Positions 1-9,651 of a DNA stretch of 64,000 nucleotides are shown piece after piece. A model generated the notes under the pieces. The model did not search any database and was not told the DNA's origin. It was given only the letters and a program-made list of their open reading frames with translations. Source of the stretch: Cryomorphaceae bacterium. Lineage in GTDB: Bacteria; Bacteroidota; Bacteroidia; Flavobacteriales; Schleiferiaceae. Position numbers and translations under genes: made by a program. Numbering within the stretch: position 1 is the first letter of the stretch; every line of letters begins with the position of its first letter. The stretch covers positions 1 through 64,000 of the forward strand of contig PXCF01000135.1 in NCBI GenBank assembly GCA_003566715.1, read 5' to 3'.

Positions 1-1332
1 AAAAAAGAATATGACTGTATAACCCTGATTTGCCCAGTCGTCATACGCTTGCTGCCAGGCTTCGTCGATGTCCAAACCGCCATCCGTTAAGTAGCGAATA
101 CTGCCAATCATGTATACCTGACCTTCGTGTTTTGCGTGTACGCCTTTTCCCGTCACCGAGTCAAAGTTTTGCAAATCCACCGCTTTGTGGTCGTCTTTAA
201 GGTAATACTCCACCGCTGAAGCCAAGGGGTGCTCCGATTGTAACTCCATACTCAGCAACACGTCTTTTCTAGCCCCGTCGCTCCAACGTGCATCAATCAC
301 TTTAGGTCGGCCTTCAGTAATGGTACCGGTTTTATCGAGCACCACCGTGTTGACTTTGGCTACCGCCTGCAGAGCTGCCGCTTCTTTCACCAACACGTGC
401 TTTTCTGCCCCTTTACCGATACCAATCATAATGGCCGTGGGCGTGGCCAATCCCAGTGCACACGGACAAGCAATGACCAGTACAGATATGGCCGCTACGA
501 TGCCCAGCGACAAACCGGAGGAACCGGCGGCCATGTACCAAACACCTACGGTCAACACCGAAAGGATGAGAACAACTGGCACAAAAACAGCCGCAATTTT
601 ATCCACCGTGTGTTGAATGGGCGCTTTGGAACCCTGCGCGCTTTGTACCGTCTGAATGATTTGTCCGAGCAGGGTCTCCTCCCCCGCTCCGGTTACCTTC
701 AACACAAAGCTCCCTTTCTGATTGATGGTACCGGCAAAGACTTTGTCGTCTTTGGTTTTTTCCACCGGTATGGGCTCCCCGTTGATGGGACTCTCGTCGA
801 TGTAGCTCATTCCGTCTTCGACTACACCGTCTACCGGTACTTTCTCGCCCGGTTTTACGCGCACCATGTGTCCCGACCGTAACTCAGCAATAGACACCTC
901 TTCTGTTTCCCCGGATTCATTGATTTTCAAAGCCGTTGACGGTTGAAGACCGAGCAATTTTTCAATGGCTTCACCCGATTGTCGCTGGGCGCGAAACTCG
1001 ATGAATTTACCCAAAGAAATAAAGGCAATAATCACCGCCGATGCTTCAAAGTAGATGTAAGCTTCCAGTCCGTACTGCTCAAAGAAGGACGGAAAGAACA
1101 TGGACACCGTCGAATAAACAAAGGCCACACCGGTGCTCAGCGCTACCAAAGTGTCCATATTTGCGCTCTTCAGTTTAAGGCGCTTCCAGGCATTGATGAA
1201 AAAGTGGCGACCGTAATAAAAGGTCACAATACCGGTAAGCAAAAACGATATCCACAGACGGACGTTTGGTCCCGTACCCGCTTCCGGCATAAAAAACATG
1301 CCAATGACAAACACGGGAAACGCGCCAATCAT
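1..1332 (-). CDS. copA: Copper-translocating P1B-type ATPase (CopA), C-terminal part cut by window edge; 5' end probably fuses by -1 frameshift to the HMA ORF at 1383..1622
   Basis: Minus-strand frame is open from about 1390 to position 1. Translation contains LVIACPCALGLATPTAIMIG (CPC motif) and VNTVVLDKTGTITEGRPK (DKTGT motif). First in-frame ATG is at 1332, but family-like sequence (RHSKTYNRLKIRAIAS) continues upstream to the A10 tract. Confidence 0.93.
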   Translation of the reverse strand, partial: MIGAFPVFVIGMFFMPEAGTGPNVRLWISFLLTGIVTFYYGRHFFINAWKRLKLKSANMDTLVALSTGVAFVYSTVSMFFPSFFEQYGLEAYIYFEASAVIIAFISLGKFIEFRAQRQSGEAIEKLLGLQPSTALKINESGETEEVSIAELRSGHMVRVKPGEKVPVDGVVEDGMSYIDESPINGEPIPVEKTKDDKVFAGTINQKGSFVLKVTGAGEETLLGQIIQTVQSAQGSKAPIQHTVDKIAAVFVPVVLILSVLTVGVWYMAAGSSGLSLGIVAAISVLVIACPCALGLATPTAIMIGIGKGAEKHVLVKEAAALQAVAKVNTVVLDKTGTITEGRPKVIDARWSDGARKDVLLSMELQSEHPLASAVEYYLKDDHKAVDLQNFDSVTGKGVHAKHEGQVYMIGSIRYLTDGGLDIDEAWQQAYDDWANQGYTVIFFF

Positions 1333-1382
1333 GGAAGCGATGGCGCGTATTTTTAAACGGTTGTAGGTTTTGGAATGTCTAT

Positions 1383-1622
1383 CTACGAATTTTTTTTTTC
1401 CAGCGCCTCAATGTTGAGGTCGTAACCCAACTTTTTGATTTCAGCTCTCCACGCTTCTAAATCGGCTTTTTCACCGGAGTACTCTACCGTTGCCGTGTGG
1501 TTGGCGTAATTTACCCGTGCATTGTTGACATCGGGAATGTGCTTAAGCATGTTTTCAACAGACATGGCGCAGGAGGCGCAGGTCATGCCTTCGACGGGGA
1601 TATGGATGGTGTTATCGCTCAT
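1383..1622 (-). CDS. Heavy-metal-associated (HMA) domain, 79 aa; frame-0 product ending just after an A10 tract
   Basis: IPVEGMTCASCAMSVENML carries the GMTCxxC copper-binding motif; Met start and TAG stop are visible. Confidence 0.9.
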   Translation of the reverse strand: MSDNTIHIPVEGMTCASCAMSVENMLKHIPDVNNARVNYANHTATVEYSGEKADLEAWRAEIKKLGYDLNIEALEKKNS

Positions 1623-1705
1623 TACGGAGTTTCATTTTTATAAGTGATACAAAAATACAGCTATAAATATGGGTTAGCGTATGCAATTATGGTGGATTTG
1701 TATGG

Positions 1706-2998
1706 TTACAACGAATCCCGATAAATGTACAATCCGTAGGTAATGTCATCGGCAAAAGAACGGTTGTTGATCAATGCACCGGTAGACATATTGTATTCAC
1801 GGATGGACGATCCGTCTGTAACCAACAGCCTGCCTTGGGGTGCATCGTAATCAAACCACCCGGCATTGCCGAGATCGTTTCTGGGGATGGTGCCGGATTG
1901 CTGTGTATTGACTTCCACAAATCCCGATGTGGTTAGAATTAAAAAACGATGGGTACTGATTCTTTCTGCTTTGATGACTTTACCGCCAAAATTTGACCCC
2001 CGAACATCCAGTGGCCCTTCCGGTGTCCAGCGCGCCATTTTTCCGATACCATTATCGTTGTAAAATACCCACCATCGTCCGGCATCAGCGGTGAATGCTG
2101 ATTTGAGTTGTGCATCGGTAAACAGTTCGCCCATATTGGCGCCGGTACGAGGATTATACACGCGCCAAGCATTGAAGAGATTGCCTACGTGGGTTAGATT
2201 GACCAGAATAAAATCATTGCCATGAGCAGTAAAGGTCGAAAAATTATCGGTGGGTAAACTGAAATTATGTACCAAGTGTCCACTACCATCTCGGGTTTGT
2301 ACAAAGCCCAAGTAATTCCCCAAGGTAAAGCGTGTATCGGTAGCACTCAATCCAAAAAAGAATGGAAACTGTCCCTGGGTTTCATCGGCAATGGAACGCA
2401 GTTGATCTCCACTTTTTACGTCAATCACACGCGTGGGACCAAATCGATTGGGCATCAACACCAATTGCTCGGCTTTTTTCACTACCGCAGCTTGAACGGC
2501 CGAGCCATTAAAAGGGCCAAGGTGAAAAGTAGCATTGTTTCTTCTGTAAATACTTGCAGAATAGGCATTGCCCAAATCTCTTACCAGTGCGTATCCGTCA
2601 TTGATTTGTTCATTGCGAATATACTGAATGGGGACTTCAGCACTGGCGTTGTCATCTTCGGTGAAAGCAGTAATGCGCAACAAATAGGATCCCGCAGGCA
2701 TTTGGGTATTGTTAAAAGTCAACGCCCCCTCTAGTTGGTACGTATCACCTGATATGACCCCCTCAACTGGCAGATAGTTGGCCAAGCCATCGGTATCAAT
2801 TACCGATACTCGGAATCTGCTTAATTCGGGATGCCTTAGTGTAGCACGATAAATAAGGTCATCGTTAAAACCCACCATTGCCCCCGCAGCAGGCTCATGG
2901 ATAATAACATCCGGGAATGTGGTATTTTTTTTTGAACAAGCATAAAAAAGCATGCTCAAAAGAAATATTTTCACGACCTTTACCATTGCATTTTTCAA
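1706..2998 (-). CDS. Uncharacterised lipoprotein, 430 aa
   Basis: Long ORF with lipobox-like LLSMLFYACSKK; no recognised domain. Confidence 0.75.
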   Translation of the reverse strand: MKNAMVKVVKIFLLSMLFYACSKKNTTFPDVIIHEPAAGAMVGFNDDLIYRATLRHPELSRFRVSVIDTDGLANYLPVEGVISGDTYQLEGALTFNNTQMPAGSYLLRITAFTEDDNASAEVPIQYIRNEQINDGYALVRDLGNAYSASIYRRNNATFHLGPFNGSAVQAAVVKKAEQLVLMPNRFGPTRVIDVKSGDQLRSIADETQGQFPFFFGLSATDTRFTLGNYLGFVQTRDGSGHLVHNFSLPTDNFSTFTAHGNDFILVNLTHVGNLFNAWRVYNPRTGANMGELFTDAQLKSAFTADAGRWWVFYNDNGIGKMARWTPEGPLDVRGSNFGGKVIKAERISTHRFLILTTSGFVEVNTQQSGTIPRNDLGNAGWFDYDAPQGRLLVTDGSSIREYNMSTGALINNRSFADDITYGLYIYRDSL

Positions 2999-3055
2999 TT
3001 AAAAACACCTACTCAACAAACATTTACTTTACTGAATTAAAAAACGATACGTCGA

Positions 3056-4570
3056 ATGGATGCATCCTTAGAACCAAAGTCTACAACAAATAAACGAAAA
3101 AACGACCAAATCGTTGCCCTATCCGAAGGAAGAATTCCGCCTCAGGCAGTTGATATGGAAGAAGCCGTAATTGGCGCGCTGCTCATCGACAAAAATGCCA
3201 TCAATGAGGTAATTGAGATTTTGGAGCCAAAGGCATTTTACAAGGATGCACACGCGATGATTTTTGAAGCCATTAAGGAGCTTTTTGCCGACTCTCAACC
3301 CATAGACATTTTTACTGTCGCCGATTATCTAAAGAAAAATGGCAACTTAAAAACCGTTGGCGGCGAGTATTACTTGGTTCATTTGAGTCAGCGTGTTTCT
3401 TCTGCAGCACACATTGAATTCCATGCACGAGTGATTGTTGAAAAACTCATTCAGCGAGAGTTGATTAGAGTGTCTGGAGACATCATCAACAATGCCTTTA
3501 GTGAAGAAACCGACGTACTTGAACTACTGGATTCGGCAGAACAGAACCTCTACGAAATTGCCAATGGTACACTAAAGAAAAACTACGACACGTCAGCGGA
3601 CCTCGTAAAAGTGGCCATCAAGGAAATCGAGGAAATGAGTAAGCGCGAAGGTCTAAGCGGGGTTCCTTCCGGCTTTACAGCGGTAGATAAAGTAACCGGT
3701 GGATGGCAGAAATCCGATATGATCATCATTGCGGCTCGTCCGGGTATGGGTAAAACGGCGTTGACCCTCTCTATGGCGAGAAACATGGCCATTGACTATA
3801 ACATACCCGTTGCCTTTTTCTCGCTGGAGATGTCCTCTGTTCAGTTAATCAAGCGTTTGATATCTAGTGAAACCGGACTCTCATCCGAAAAGTTGAGGAA
3901 AGGTAACCTCACCGACAGCGAATGGCATCAATTGGTGACCAAGGTGCAAAAATTAGAGAAGGCGCCATTATATATCGACGATACACCGGCCATTTCCGTC
4001 TTCGATTTACGAGCCAAGTGTCGACGACTGAAATCACAGTACAATATTGGAATCATTGTTGTTGACTACTTACAGTTGATGACTGCCGGCGGACAAAAAT
4101 CGGTTGGTAACAGAGAGCAAGAAATCAGTACCATCAGTCGTTCATTAAAAGGAATTGCCAAAGAACTCAATGTTCCCGTCATTGCTTTGTCACAAGTGAA
4201 CCGCTCGGTGGAAAGTCGCGGCAACTCCAGCAAGCGGCCACAGCTCTCTGACCTACGTGAATCCGGTGCCATCGAGCAGGATGCGGATATTGTGTCTTTC
4301 ATCTATCGACCGGAGTATTACGGTTTGGTGGATTGGGAAGATGGCAGTCCGTGTGAAGGACAAGCAGAATTAATCATTGCCAAGCACAGAAACGGTAGTT
4401 TGGAAGACATTCGCTTGCGATTCCAAGGCTCACTCGCTCGATTCAGCGATTTAGACAACAGCGGCGGCGAAATGATATTACAATCAAAAATAAATGAAGA
4501 CCAGTTCAATGACGACGATGACTATGGCTCAGGGGGCGGTTTACCGGTTGGTGACGACCCTCTTTTTTAA
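3056..4570 (+). CDS. dnaB: Replicative DNA helicase DnaB
   Basis: Walker A AARPGMGKTAL, IIVVDYLQLM, VIALSQVNRSVE, LRESGAIEQDAD. Confidence 0.97.
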   Translation: MDASLEPKSTTNKRKNDQIVALSEGRIPPQAVDMEEAVIGALLIDKNAINEVIEILEPKAFYKDAHAMIFEAIKELFADSQPIDIFTVADYLKKNGNLKTVGGEYYLVHLSQRVSSAAHIEFHARVIVEKLIQRELIRVSGDIINNAFSEETDVLELLDSAEQNLYEIANGTLKKNYDTSADLVKVAIKEIEEMSKREGLSGVPSGFTAVDKVTGGWQKSDMIIIAARPGMGKTALTLSMARNMAIDYNIPVAFFSLEMSSVQLIKRLISSETGLSSEKLRKGNLTDSEWHQLVTKVQKLEKAPLYIDDTPAISVFDLRAKCRRLKSQYNIGIIVVDYLQLMTAGGQKSVGNREQEISTISRSLKGIAKELNVPVIALSQVNRSVESRGNSSKRPQLSDLRESGAIEQDADIVSFIYRPEYYGLVDWEDGSPCEGQAELIIAKHRNGSLEDIRLRFQGSLARFSDLDNSGGEMILQSKINEDQFNDDDDYGSGGGLPVGDDPLF

Positions 4571-5813
4571 GGTATTTGTTCTGCTGATTATCAGTGGATC
4601 CATTCAAGCACGTCAACTTTTAATCCCCATGGATAAGTCTGGGCAGAGACAACACCTCAAAGCCTACGGCATTGCCTTTTGGGTATTGGAAAGTCAGCAA
4701 GATGTTTACTGGTTGCTCAATTACAAAGGTGGAAGCTTTATGACCGATTATCGCAGCGACATCGAACGAGAGTGTCGTGTGCGGGGAGTAGATTTTAAGG
4801 TCATTTCCGATGCAGATGCGGCCGCCATTTTAGACGATATTGCCAGTCCGGAAAAAAACCAAGAAGCCGTCAAGCTAGAAAAAGCGCCAAAAATTGCGGT
4901 CTACTCTCCCCCACACATGGCGCCTTGGGACGATGCCGTTACCTTGGTATTGACCTATGCTGAGATACCTTACGACATTATTTATGACGAAGAAGTTATG
5001 GACGATGAGTTGTCCGGATACGACTGGTTGCACTTGCACCACGAGGACTTTACCGGACAATACGGTAAATTTTACGCTGCTTACCGCAATGCGCCGTGGT
5101 ATATCAAACAAAAAAATGACCTTGAAGCCATGGCCAAGCGACTTGGTTTTAAAAAGGTCAGTCAGATGAAACTTGCCGTGGTCAAAAAAATAAAGGAATT
5201 TACCGTAGGCGGTGGATTTACCTTCGCCATGTGTTCGGCAACCGATACCTACGACATTGCTTTGGCTGCCGAGGGTGTAGATATTTGTGAGTCGATGTTT
5301 GACGGTGATCCGGCGGATCCGAACTACAACAAGAAACTCGATTTCTCCAAGACCTTTGCCTTTAAGAATTTCACTTTAGTGACCAATCCCTTGGAATACG
5401 AATACAGCGATATTGATGTGACCAATACGCGAAATGTCAAGGCAGAGAACGATTTCTTTGGACTGTTTGAATTTTCCGCAAAATGGGATGTTGTACCTGC
5501 CATGCTTACGCAAAACCACACACGGGTCATTAAAGGATTTATGGGACAAACAACCGCTTTCCGCAAGTCACTGATTAAACCAAGTGTTACGATTTTAGGA
5601 GAAAATAAATCGGCCGGTGAAGCTCGATACATACACGGGGAAGTTGGTAAAGGATTTTTCACCTTCTATGGTGGTCACGACCCCGAAGACTATCAGCATC
5701 GTGTGGGTGACCCACCTACAGATTTGTCGCTTCACCCAAACTCACCTGGTTATCGTTTGATTCTCAACAACGTGCTATTCCCTGCTGCGAGAAAGGAAAA
5801 ACAAAAGACTTAG
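4551..5813 (+). CDS. Secreted protein of the dnaB-adjacent Bacteroidota family often labelled asparagine synthetase B; probable GTG start at 4551 (ORF opens at 4494)
   Basis: From GTG 4551 the product starts MTTLFFKVFVLLIISGSIQA, a good signal peptide. The body (IAVYSPPHMAPWDDAVTLVLTYAEIPYDIIYD) has no AsnB motifs I recognise. Confidence 0.7.
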   Translation: MTTLFFKVFVLLIISGSIQARQLLIPMDKSGQRQHLKAYGIAFWVLESQQDVYWLLNYKGGSFMTDYRSDIERECRVRGVDFKVISDADAAAILDDIASPEKNQEAVKLEKAPKIAVYSPPHMAPWDDAVTLVLTYAEIPYDIIYDEEVMDDELSGYDWLHLHHEDFTGQYGKFYAAYRNAPWYIKQKNDLEAMAKRLGFKKVSQMKLAVVKKIKEFTVGGGFTFAMCSATDTYDIALAAEGVDICESMFDGDPADPNYNKKLDFSKTFAFKNFTLVTNPLEYEYSDIDVTNTRNVKAENDFFGLFEFSAKWDVVPAMLTQNHTRVIKGFMGQTTAFRKSLIKPSVTILGENKSAGEARYIHGEVGKGFFTFYGGHDPEDYQHRVGDPPTDLSLHPNSPGYRLILNNVLFPAARKEKQKT

Positions 5814-6169
5814 CGGAGCTTAAGAACATCGGTAGGGTTTTTGCAAACCACAATTTTATTTTTATACATCGCAATCGGTGCCTTGAGCAGGTTGGGGTTA
5901 TTTTTAATGGCTTTAAACCACATTTTCGGCTTGTACTCGTGACCTCGGTGCTTGGCTTGATACTCTGGATCAGCTTTATTGATGAGATCTTTGGCTTCGC
6001 ACCCCAATCTATCAACCATAACTTCAAACATCGTAGCAGAAATATCCATGGAACTCACATCCTGTTTATTGATTTTGGAGCAAATGGTCATGGCGTAGGG
6101 AATCACTTGTTTGTCCCTAGGGTGATTACTGTTATACAACAATGTAATTTCGTTATGATTTAAATGCAT
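5810..6169 (-). CDS. ArsC/Spx-like thioredoxin-fold protein lacking the catalytic cysteine; likely start 6169
   Basis: MHLNHNEITLLYNSNHPRDKQ...LLKAPIAMYKNKIVVCKNPTDVLKL resembles the ArsC C-terminal pattern. Confidence 0.6.
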   Translation of the reverse strand: MHLNHNEITLLYNSNHPRDKQVIPYAMTICSKINKQDVSSMDISATMFEVMVDRLGCEAKDLINKADPEYQAKHRGHEYKPKMWFKAIKNNPNLLKAPIAMYKNKIVVCKNPTDVLKLR

Positions 6170-6314
6170 GTTTTTAGGTTTTTTATTTATTCGACTAAAA
6201 TAACGAATTTTTCTTAATATACCTCGTGATTTTGCATCAAAAAAATCACAACAAAAAGATAACGTCATACTCCGAGTGAAAAAAAGTATTTTAGCTGCAT
6301 AAAAAACAACCGCT

Positions 6315-7625
6315 ATGAATTTTAAAAGCTTTGTATTTTCTACTGTTTTATCTTTGATTTTCATCCCACTAAAGGCACAATGGAATAAATCAGAAGTATT
6401 GACTTCAGGGCCATTATTGGGTTATGCAGAAATGCGGGAGGCCGTTATTTGGATACAAGGTCAAAGAGAAGGTTTTGTGTATATGGTTTATAGTGATGGG
6501 CAAAAGACACAAAAGAGTCAGGAAGTTTACTTAGAAGAAAAGACCGCTTTCACAGCCAAGTTACTGGCAACCGGATTGGAAGACAATACCACATACGACT
6601 ACACCATTTACTTTGATGATATCCCCATAGAGATACCGTATTCAACACAGTTTAAAACCCAGGCACATTGGATGTATCGCTTTGACCCTCCTGCATTTAC
6701 CTTGGCTACCGGCAGTTGCTCCTATTTTAACGAGACGCGTTCGGATCGTCCCGGGCGAGGGTATGGCGGTGAATATGAAATATTTCCCTCCATTGTTGAG
6801 AAAAATCCGGATGTCATGTTATGGTTGGGAGACAACGTATATTTAAGACCATCTGACTGGACCAGTCGCAGTGGTTATATCGAGCGCTACACACACGATC
6901 GCGCCATTCCTGAACTGCAAGAGCTTCTGGCTGCATGTAACCACTTTGCCATTTGGGACGACCATGATTTTGGTCCGAATGATGCCGGAGGATTTTTTCA
7001 GAACCGTGAGGTTGCTTTAGAAGTATTTGATATGTTTTGGCCAAACCCCGTATTAGGGTTTGAAGGAAATAAAGGCGTTGTGACTTCTTTTCAGTATAAT
7101 GACATTCACTTTTTCTTGCTTGATAACCGCTTTTACCGCACACAAAAAACCAACAAAGGCGTGAACCAGATTTTGGGAAAAGAGCAAATAGAATGGCTTA
7201 TACAAGGCTTATCATATAGTCGTGCTCCATTTAAGGTTGTGGCAGTGGGCGGACAAGTTCTCAATTCTGCCGCTGTATACGAAACGCATGCTGTTTACGA
7301 GGAAGAGCGCGCATATTTGCTCAAACGGCTGGAAGAAGAAAACATTGAGGGGGTGGTATTTCTCACCGGTGATAGACACCACAGTGAAATCAGCAAACTC
7401 ACATTACCCAATGGAAAGGTTGTTCACGACATAACCGTTTCCCCCCTTACCTCTGGCGCAAACAAGAATGTGACCGAGGTAAATAAGCATCGTGTAGATG
7501 GCACATTGATTCAGCAAAGAAATTTTGCTACCTTAGAATTTGCAGGGCCTCGTAAAGCACGGACACTTTCCGTGCGGTTTTTCGATAGCAAAGGCGAAGA
7601 AATACTAAACTATACGGTCGAATAA
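6315..7625 (+). CDS. PhoD-like metallophosphatase, secreted
   Basis: GSCSYFNETR, MLWLGDNVYLR, AIWDDHDFGPNDAG, FLTGDRHHSEIS are PhoD-type metal-ligand motifs; N-terminal signal peptide. Confidence 0.88.
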   Translation: MNFKSFVFSTVLSLIFIPLKAQWNKSEVLTSGPLLGYAEMREAVIWIQGQREGFVYMVYSDGQKTQKSQEVYLEEKTAFTAKLLATGLEDNTTYDYTIYFDDIPIEIPYSTQFKTQAHWMYRFDPPAFTLATGSCSYFNETRSDRPGRGYGGEYEIFPSIVEKNPDVMLWLGDNVYLRPSDWTSRSGYIERYTHDRAIPELQELLAACNHFAIWDDHDFGPNDAGGFFQNREVALEVFDMFWPNPVLGFEGNKGVVTSFQYNDIHFFLLDNRFYRTQKTNKGVNQILGKEQIEWLIQGLSYSRAPFKVVAVGGQVLNSAAVYETHAVYEEERAYLLKRLEEENIEGVVFLTGDRHHSEISKLTLPNGKVVHDITVSPLTSGANKNVTEVNKHRVDGTLIQQRNFATLEFAGPRKARTLSVRFFDSKGEEILNYTVE

Positions 7626-7640
7626 GTATTTTATCACCAT

Positions 7641-7675
7641 AAAAAAAGCCAACTGTTTCCAGTTGGCTTTTTTTT
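7641..7675. terminator. Bidirectional Rho-independent terminator between convergent phoD-like gene and nqrF
   Basis: AAAAAAAGCCAACTG-TTTC-CAGTTGGCTTTTTTTT. Confidence 0.9.
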
Positions 7676-7695
7676 ATAAAATATGTAAGGTGAAA

Positions 7696-9006
7696 TTATT
7701 CACCAAAGTCATCAAACGAAACATTCTCTGGTGGAATACCCCAATCATCTACCATCTTGAGTACGGCAGCATTCATCAATGGAGGTCCACAGAAATAGAA
7801 TTCAATTTCTTCAGGTTCGTCGTGCTTGGTTAGATAGTTATCAATAAACGCTTGGTGAACAAAACCTAGGAAACCATCGGCATCGCGGTCATTGATATCC
7901 TTAGCTTCTTTCCAGTTGTCTTCTTCTAGTGGTTCGCTTAGTACAACGTGGAATCTAAAGTTAGGAAACTCTTTTTCAATTTTACGGAAGTGGTCAACGT
8001 AGAACAATTCGCGCTTACTACGACCACCGTACCAATAAGACACTTTGCGATCGGTCTTAAGCGTTTGGAACAAGTGGAAAATGTGGGCACGCAAAGGAGC
8101 CATACCGGCACCACCACCAATGTAGACCATTTCATTGTCTGTTTCCTTGATAAAGAACTCACCGTAAGGTCCGGAAATGGTTACTTTATCACCTGGTTTA
8201 CGATCGAAAACAAACGATGAACATATACCGGGGTTGACATCCATCCATGTATTCTTCGCTCTATCCCAAGGTGGAGTGGCGATACGGATATTTAACATGA
8301 TGATATTACCTTCAGCCGGGTGGTTTGCCATAGAATAAGCACGGAAGATTTCCTCATCATTCTTCATTTTCAGATCCCAAAGATTAAATTTATCCCAATC
8401 GGGTTTAAATTTATCTTCACCTGCTGGATCATCCGGATGTGGTGCAATGTCGATATTTTTGAAGTCAACTTCAATGGGTGGTACATCTACCTGAATATAA
8501 CCACCAGCTTCAAAGTCTAAACTTTCACCTTCCGGTAACTTTACCACAAACTCTTTAATAAAAGTAGAAACGTTGTAGTTGGAGACAACTTCGCACTCCC
8601 ATTTTTTAATACCAAAAATCTCTTCCGGCACTTTGATGGTCATATCGCCACGCACCTTTACTTGGCAGCTTAACCTCCAATTTTCTTGCACCTCTTTACG
8701 GGTGAAATACCCTTCTTCGGTAGGAAGAATACCACCACCACCTTCAGTGATTTGACACTTACACATGGCGCAAGTACCACCACCGCCGCAAGCAGAGGGT
8801 AGAAAAATTTTCTGATTAGACAATGTGGTTAGTAGTGTATCTCCGGAGGAAACTTCTACCTCTTCCCCATTAATTGTAAGTTTAACGGGGCCGCTTGGCG
8901 CTAGTTTTCCTTTGACAAAAAGAAGTACGCCAACCAGAGCGAAAATGATGATTAAGAAAATCGCAATACTGGTTACGACGACTGTTGTTGATGATAATAG
9001 AATCAT
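7696..9006 (-). CDS. nqrF: Na+-translocating NADH-quinone reductase subunit F
   Basis: 2Fe-2S motif [21 protein letters not shown] domain [23 protein letters not shown]. Confidence 0.96.
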   Translation of the reverse strand: MILLSSTTVVVTSIAIFLIIIFALVGVLLFVKGKLAPSGPVKLTINGEEVEVSSGDTLLTTLSNQKIFLPSACGGGGTCAMCKCQITEGGGGILPTEEGYFTRKEVQENWRLSCQVKVRGDMTIKVPEEIFGIKKWECEVVSNYNVSTFIKEFVVKLPEGESLDFEAGGYIQVDVPPIEVDFKNIDIAPHPDDPAGEDKFKPDWDKFNLWDLKMKNDEEIFRAYSMANHPAEGNIIMLNIRIATPPWDRAKNTWMDVNPGICSSFVFDRKPGDKVTISGPYGEFFIKETDNEMVYIGGGAGMAPLRAHIFHLFQTLKTDRKVSYWYGGRSKRELFYVDHFRKIEKEFPNFRFHVVLSEPLEEDNWKEAKDINDRDADGFLGFVHQAFIDNYLTKHDEPEEIEFYFCGPPLMNAAVLKMVDDWGIPPENVSFDDFGE

Positions 9007-9026
9007 AGTGAATCGTTCAAATAAAT

Positions 9027-9644
9027 TTACAACTTAATACCCATAAAACTCATAAAAGCAATTCCCATCAAGCCTGTGATAACAAACGTTATCCCCAAAC
9101 CTCTCATTGGGCCCGGAACATTTGAGTAGCGAATTTTTTCGCGAATGGCAGCCAAGGCTACGATGGCCACGAAAAAACCTACACCACTTCCCAATCCAAA
9201 CACAGATGCCTCGGTAATATTGCTGTATGAACGCTCTTGCATAAAGAGAGAGCCACCGAGAATGGCGCAGTTTACGGCAATCAAAGGAAGAAAGATTCCC
9301 AAAGAACTATAAAGTGTTGGAGAGAATTTTTCTACCACCATTTCAACCAATTGTACCATTGATGCAATTACAGCAATGAATAAAATGAACGTCAAAAAGC
9401 TTAGGTTGACGTCGGCATATTGTTCACCCAACCACGTTAGAGCCCCTTCTGCCAAGACGTAATTTTCTAATAGGTAATTGATTGGAACCGTCATACCTAA
9501 TACAAAAATAACTGCAGCTCCCAGACCCAATGATGTTTTAACAGTTTGGGAAACGGCGAGATAAGAGCACATTCCCAAAAAGTACGCGAACACCATGTTT
9601 TCGACGAAAATCGCTTTAGCAAATATGTTAACTAATTCTTGCAT
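9027..9644 (-). CDS. nqrE: Na+-translocating NADH-quinone reductase subunit E
   Basis: Membrane subunit [31 protein letters not shown]; position in nqr operon. Confidence 0.95.
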   Translation of the reverse strand: MQELVNIFAKAIFVENMVFAYFLGMCSYLAVSQTVKTSLGLGAAVIFVLGMTVPINYLLENYVLAEGALTWLGEQYADVNLSFLTFILFIAVIASMVQLVEMVVEKFSPTLYSSLGIFLPLIAVNCAILGGSLFMQERSYSNITEASVFGLGSGVGFFVAIVALAAIREKIRYSNVPGPMRGLGITFVITGLMGIAFMSFMGIKL

Positions 9645-9651
9645 GACTTGT

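Noticed and set aside
320-1356. Plus-strand ORFs 320..616, 397..882, 943..1356
   Set aside because: Antisense to copA, whose minus-strand frame has clear CPC and DKTGT motifs; low-complexity translations and no signal peptide or family.
1939-2734. ORFs 1866..2063, 1939..2172 and 2267..2734
   Set aside because: Overlap the well-supported lipoprotein CDS 1706..2998; no supporting features.
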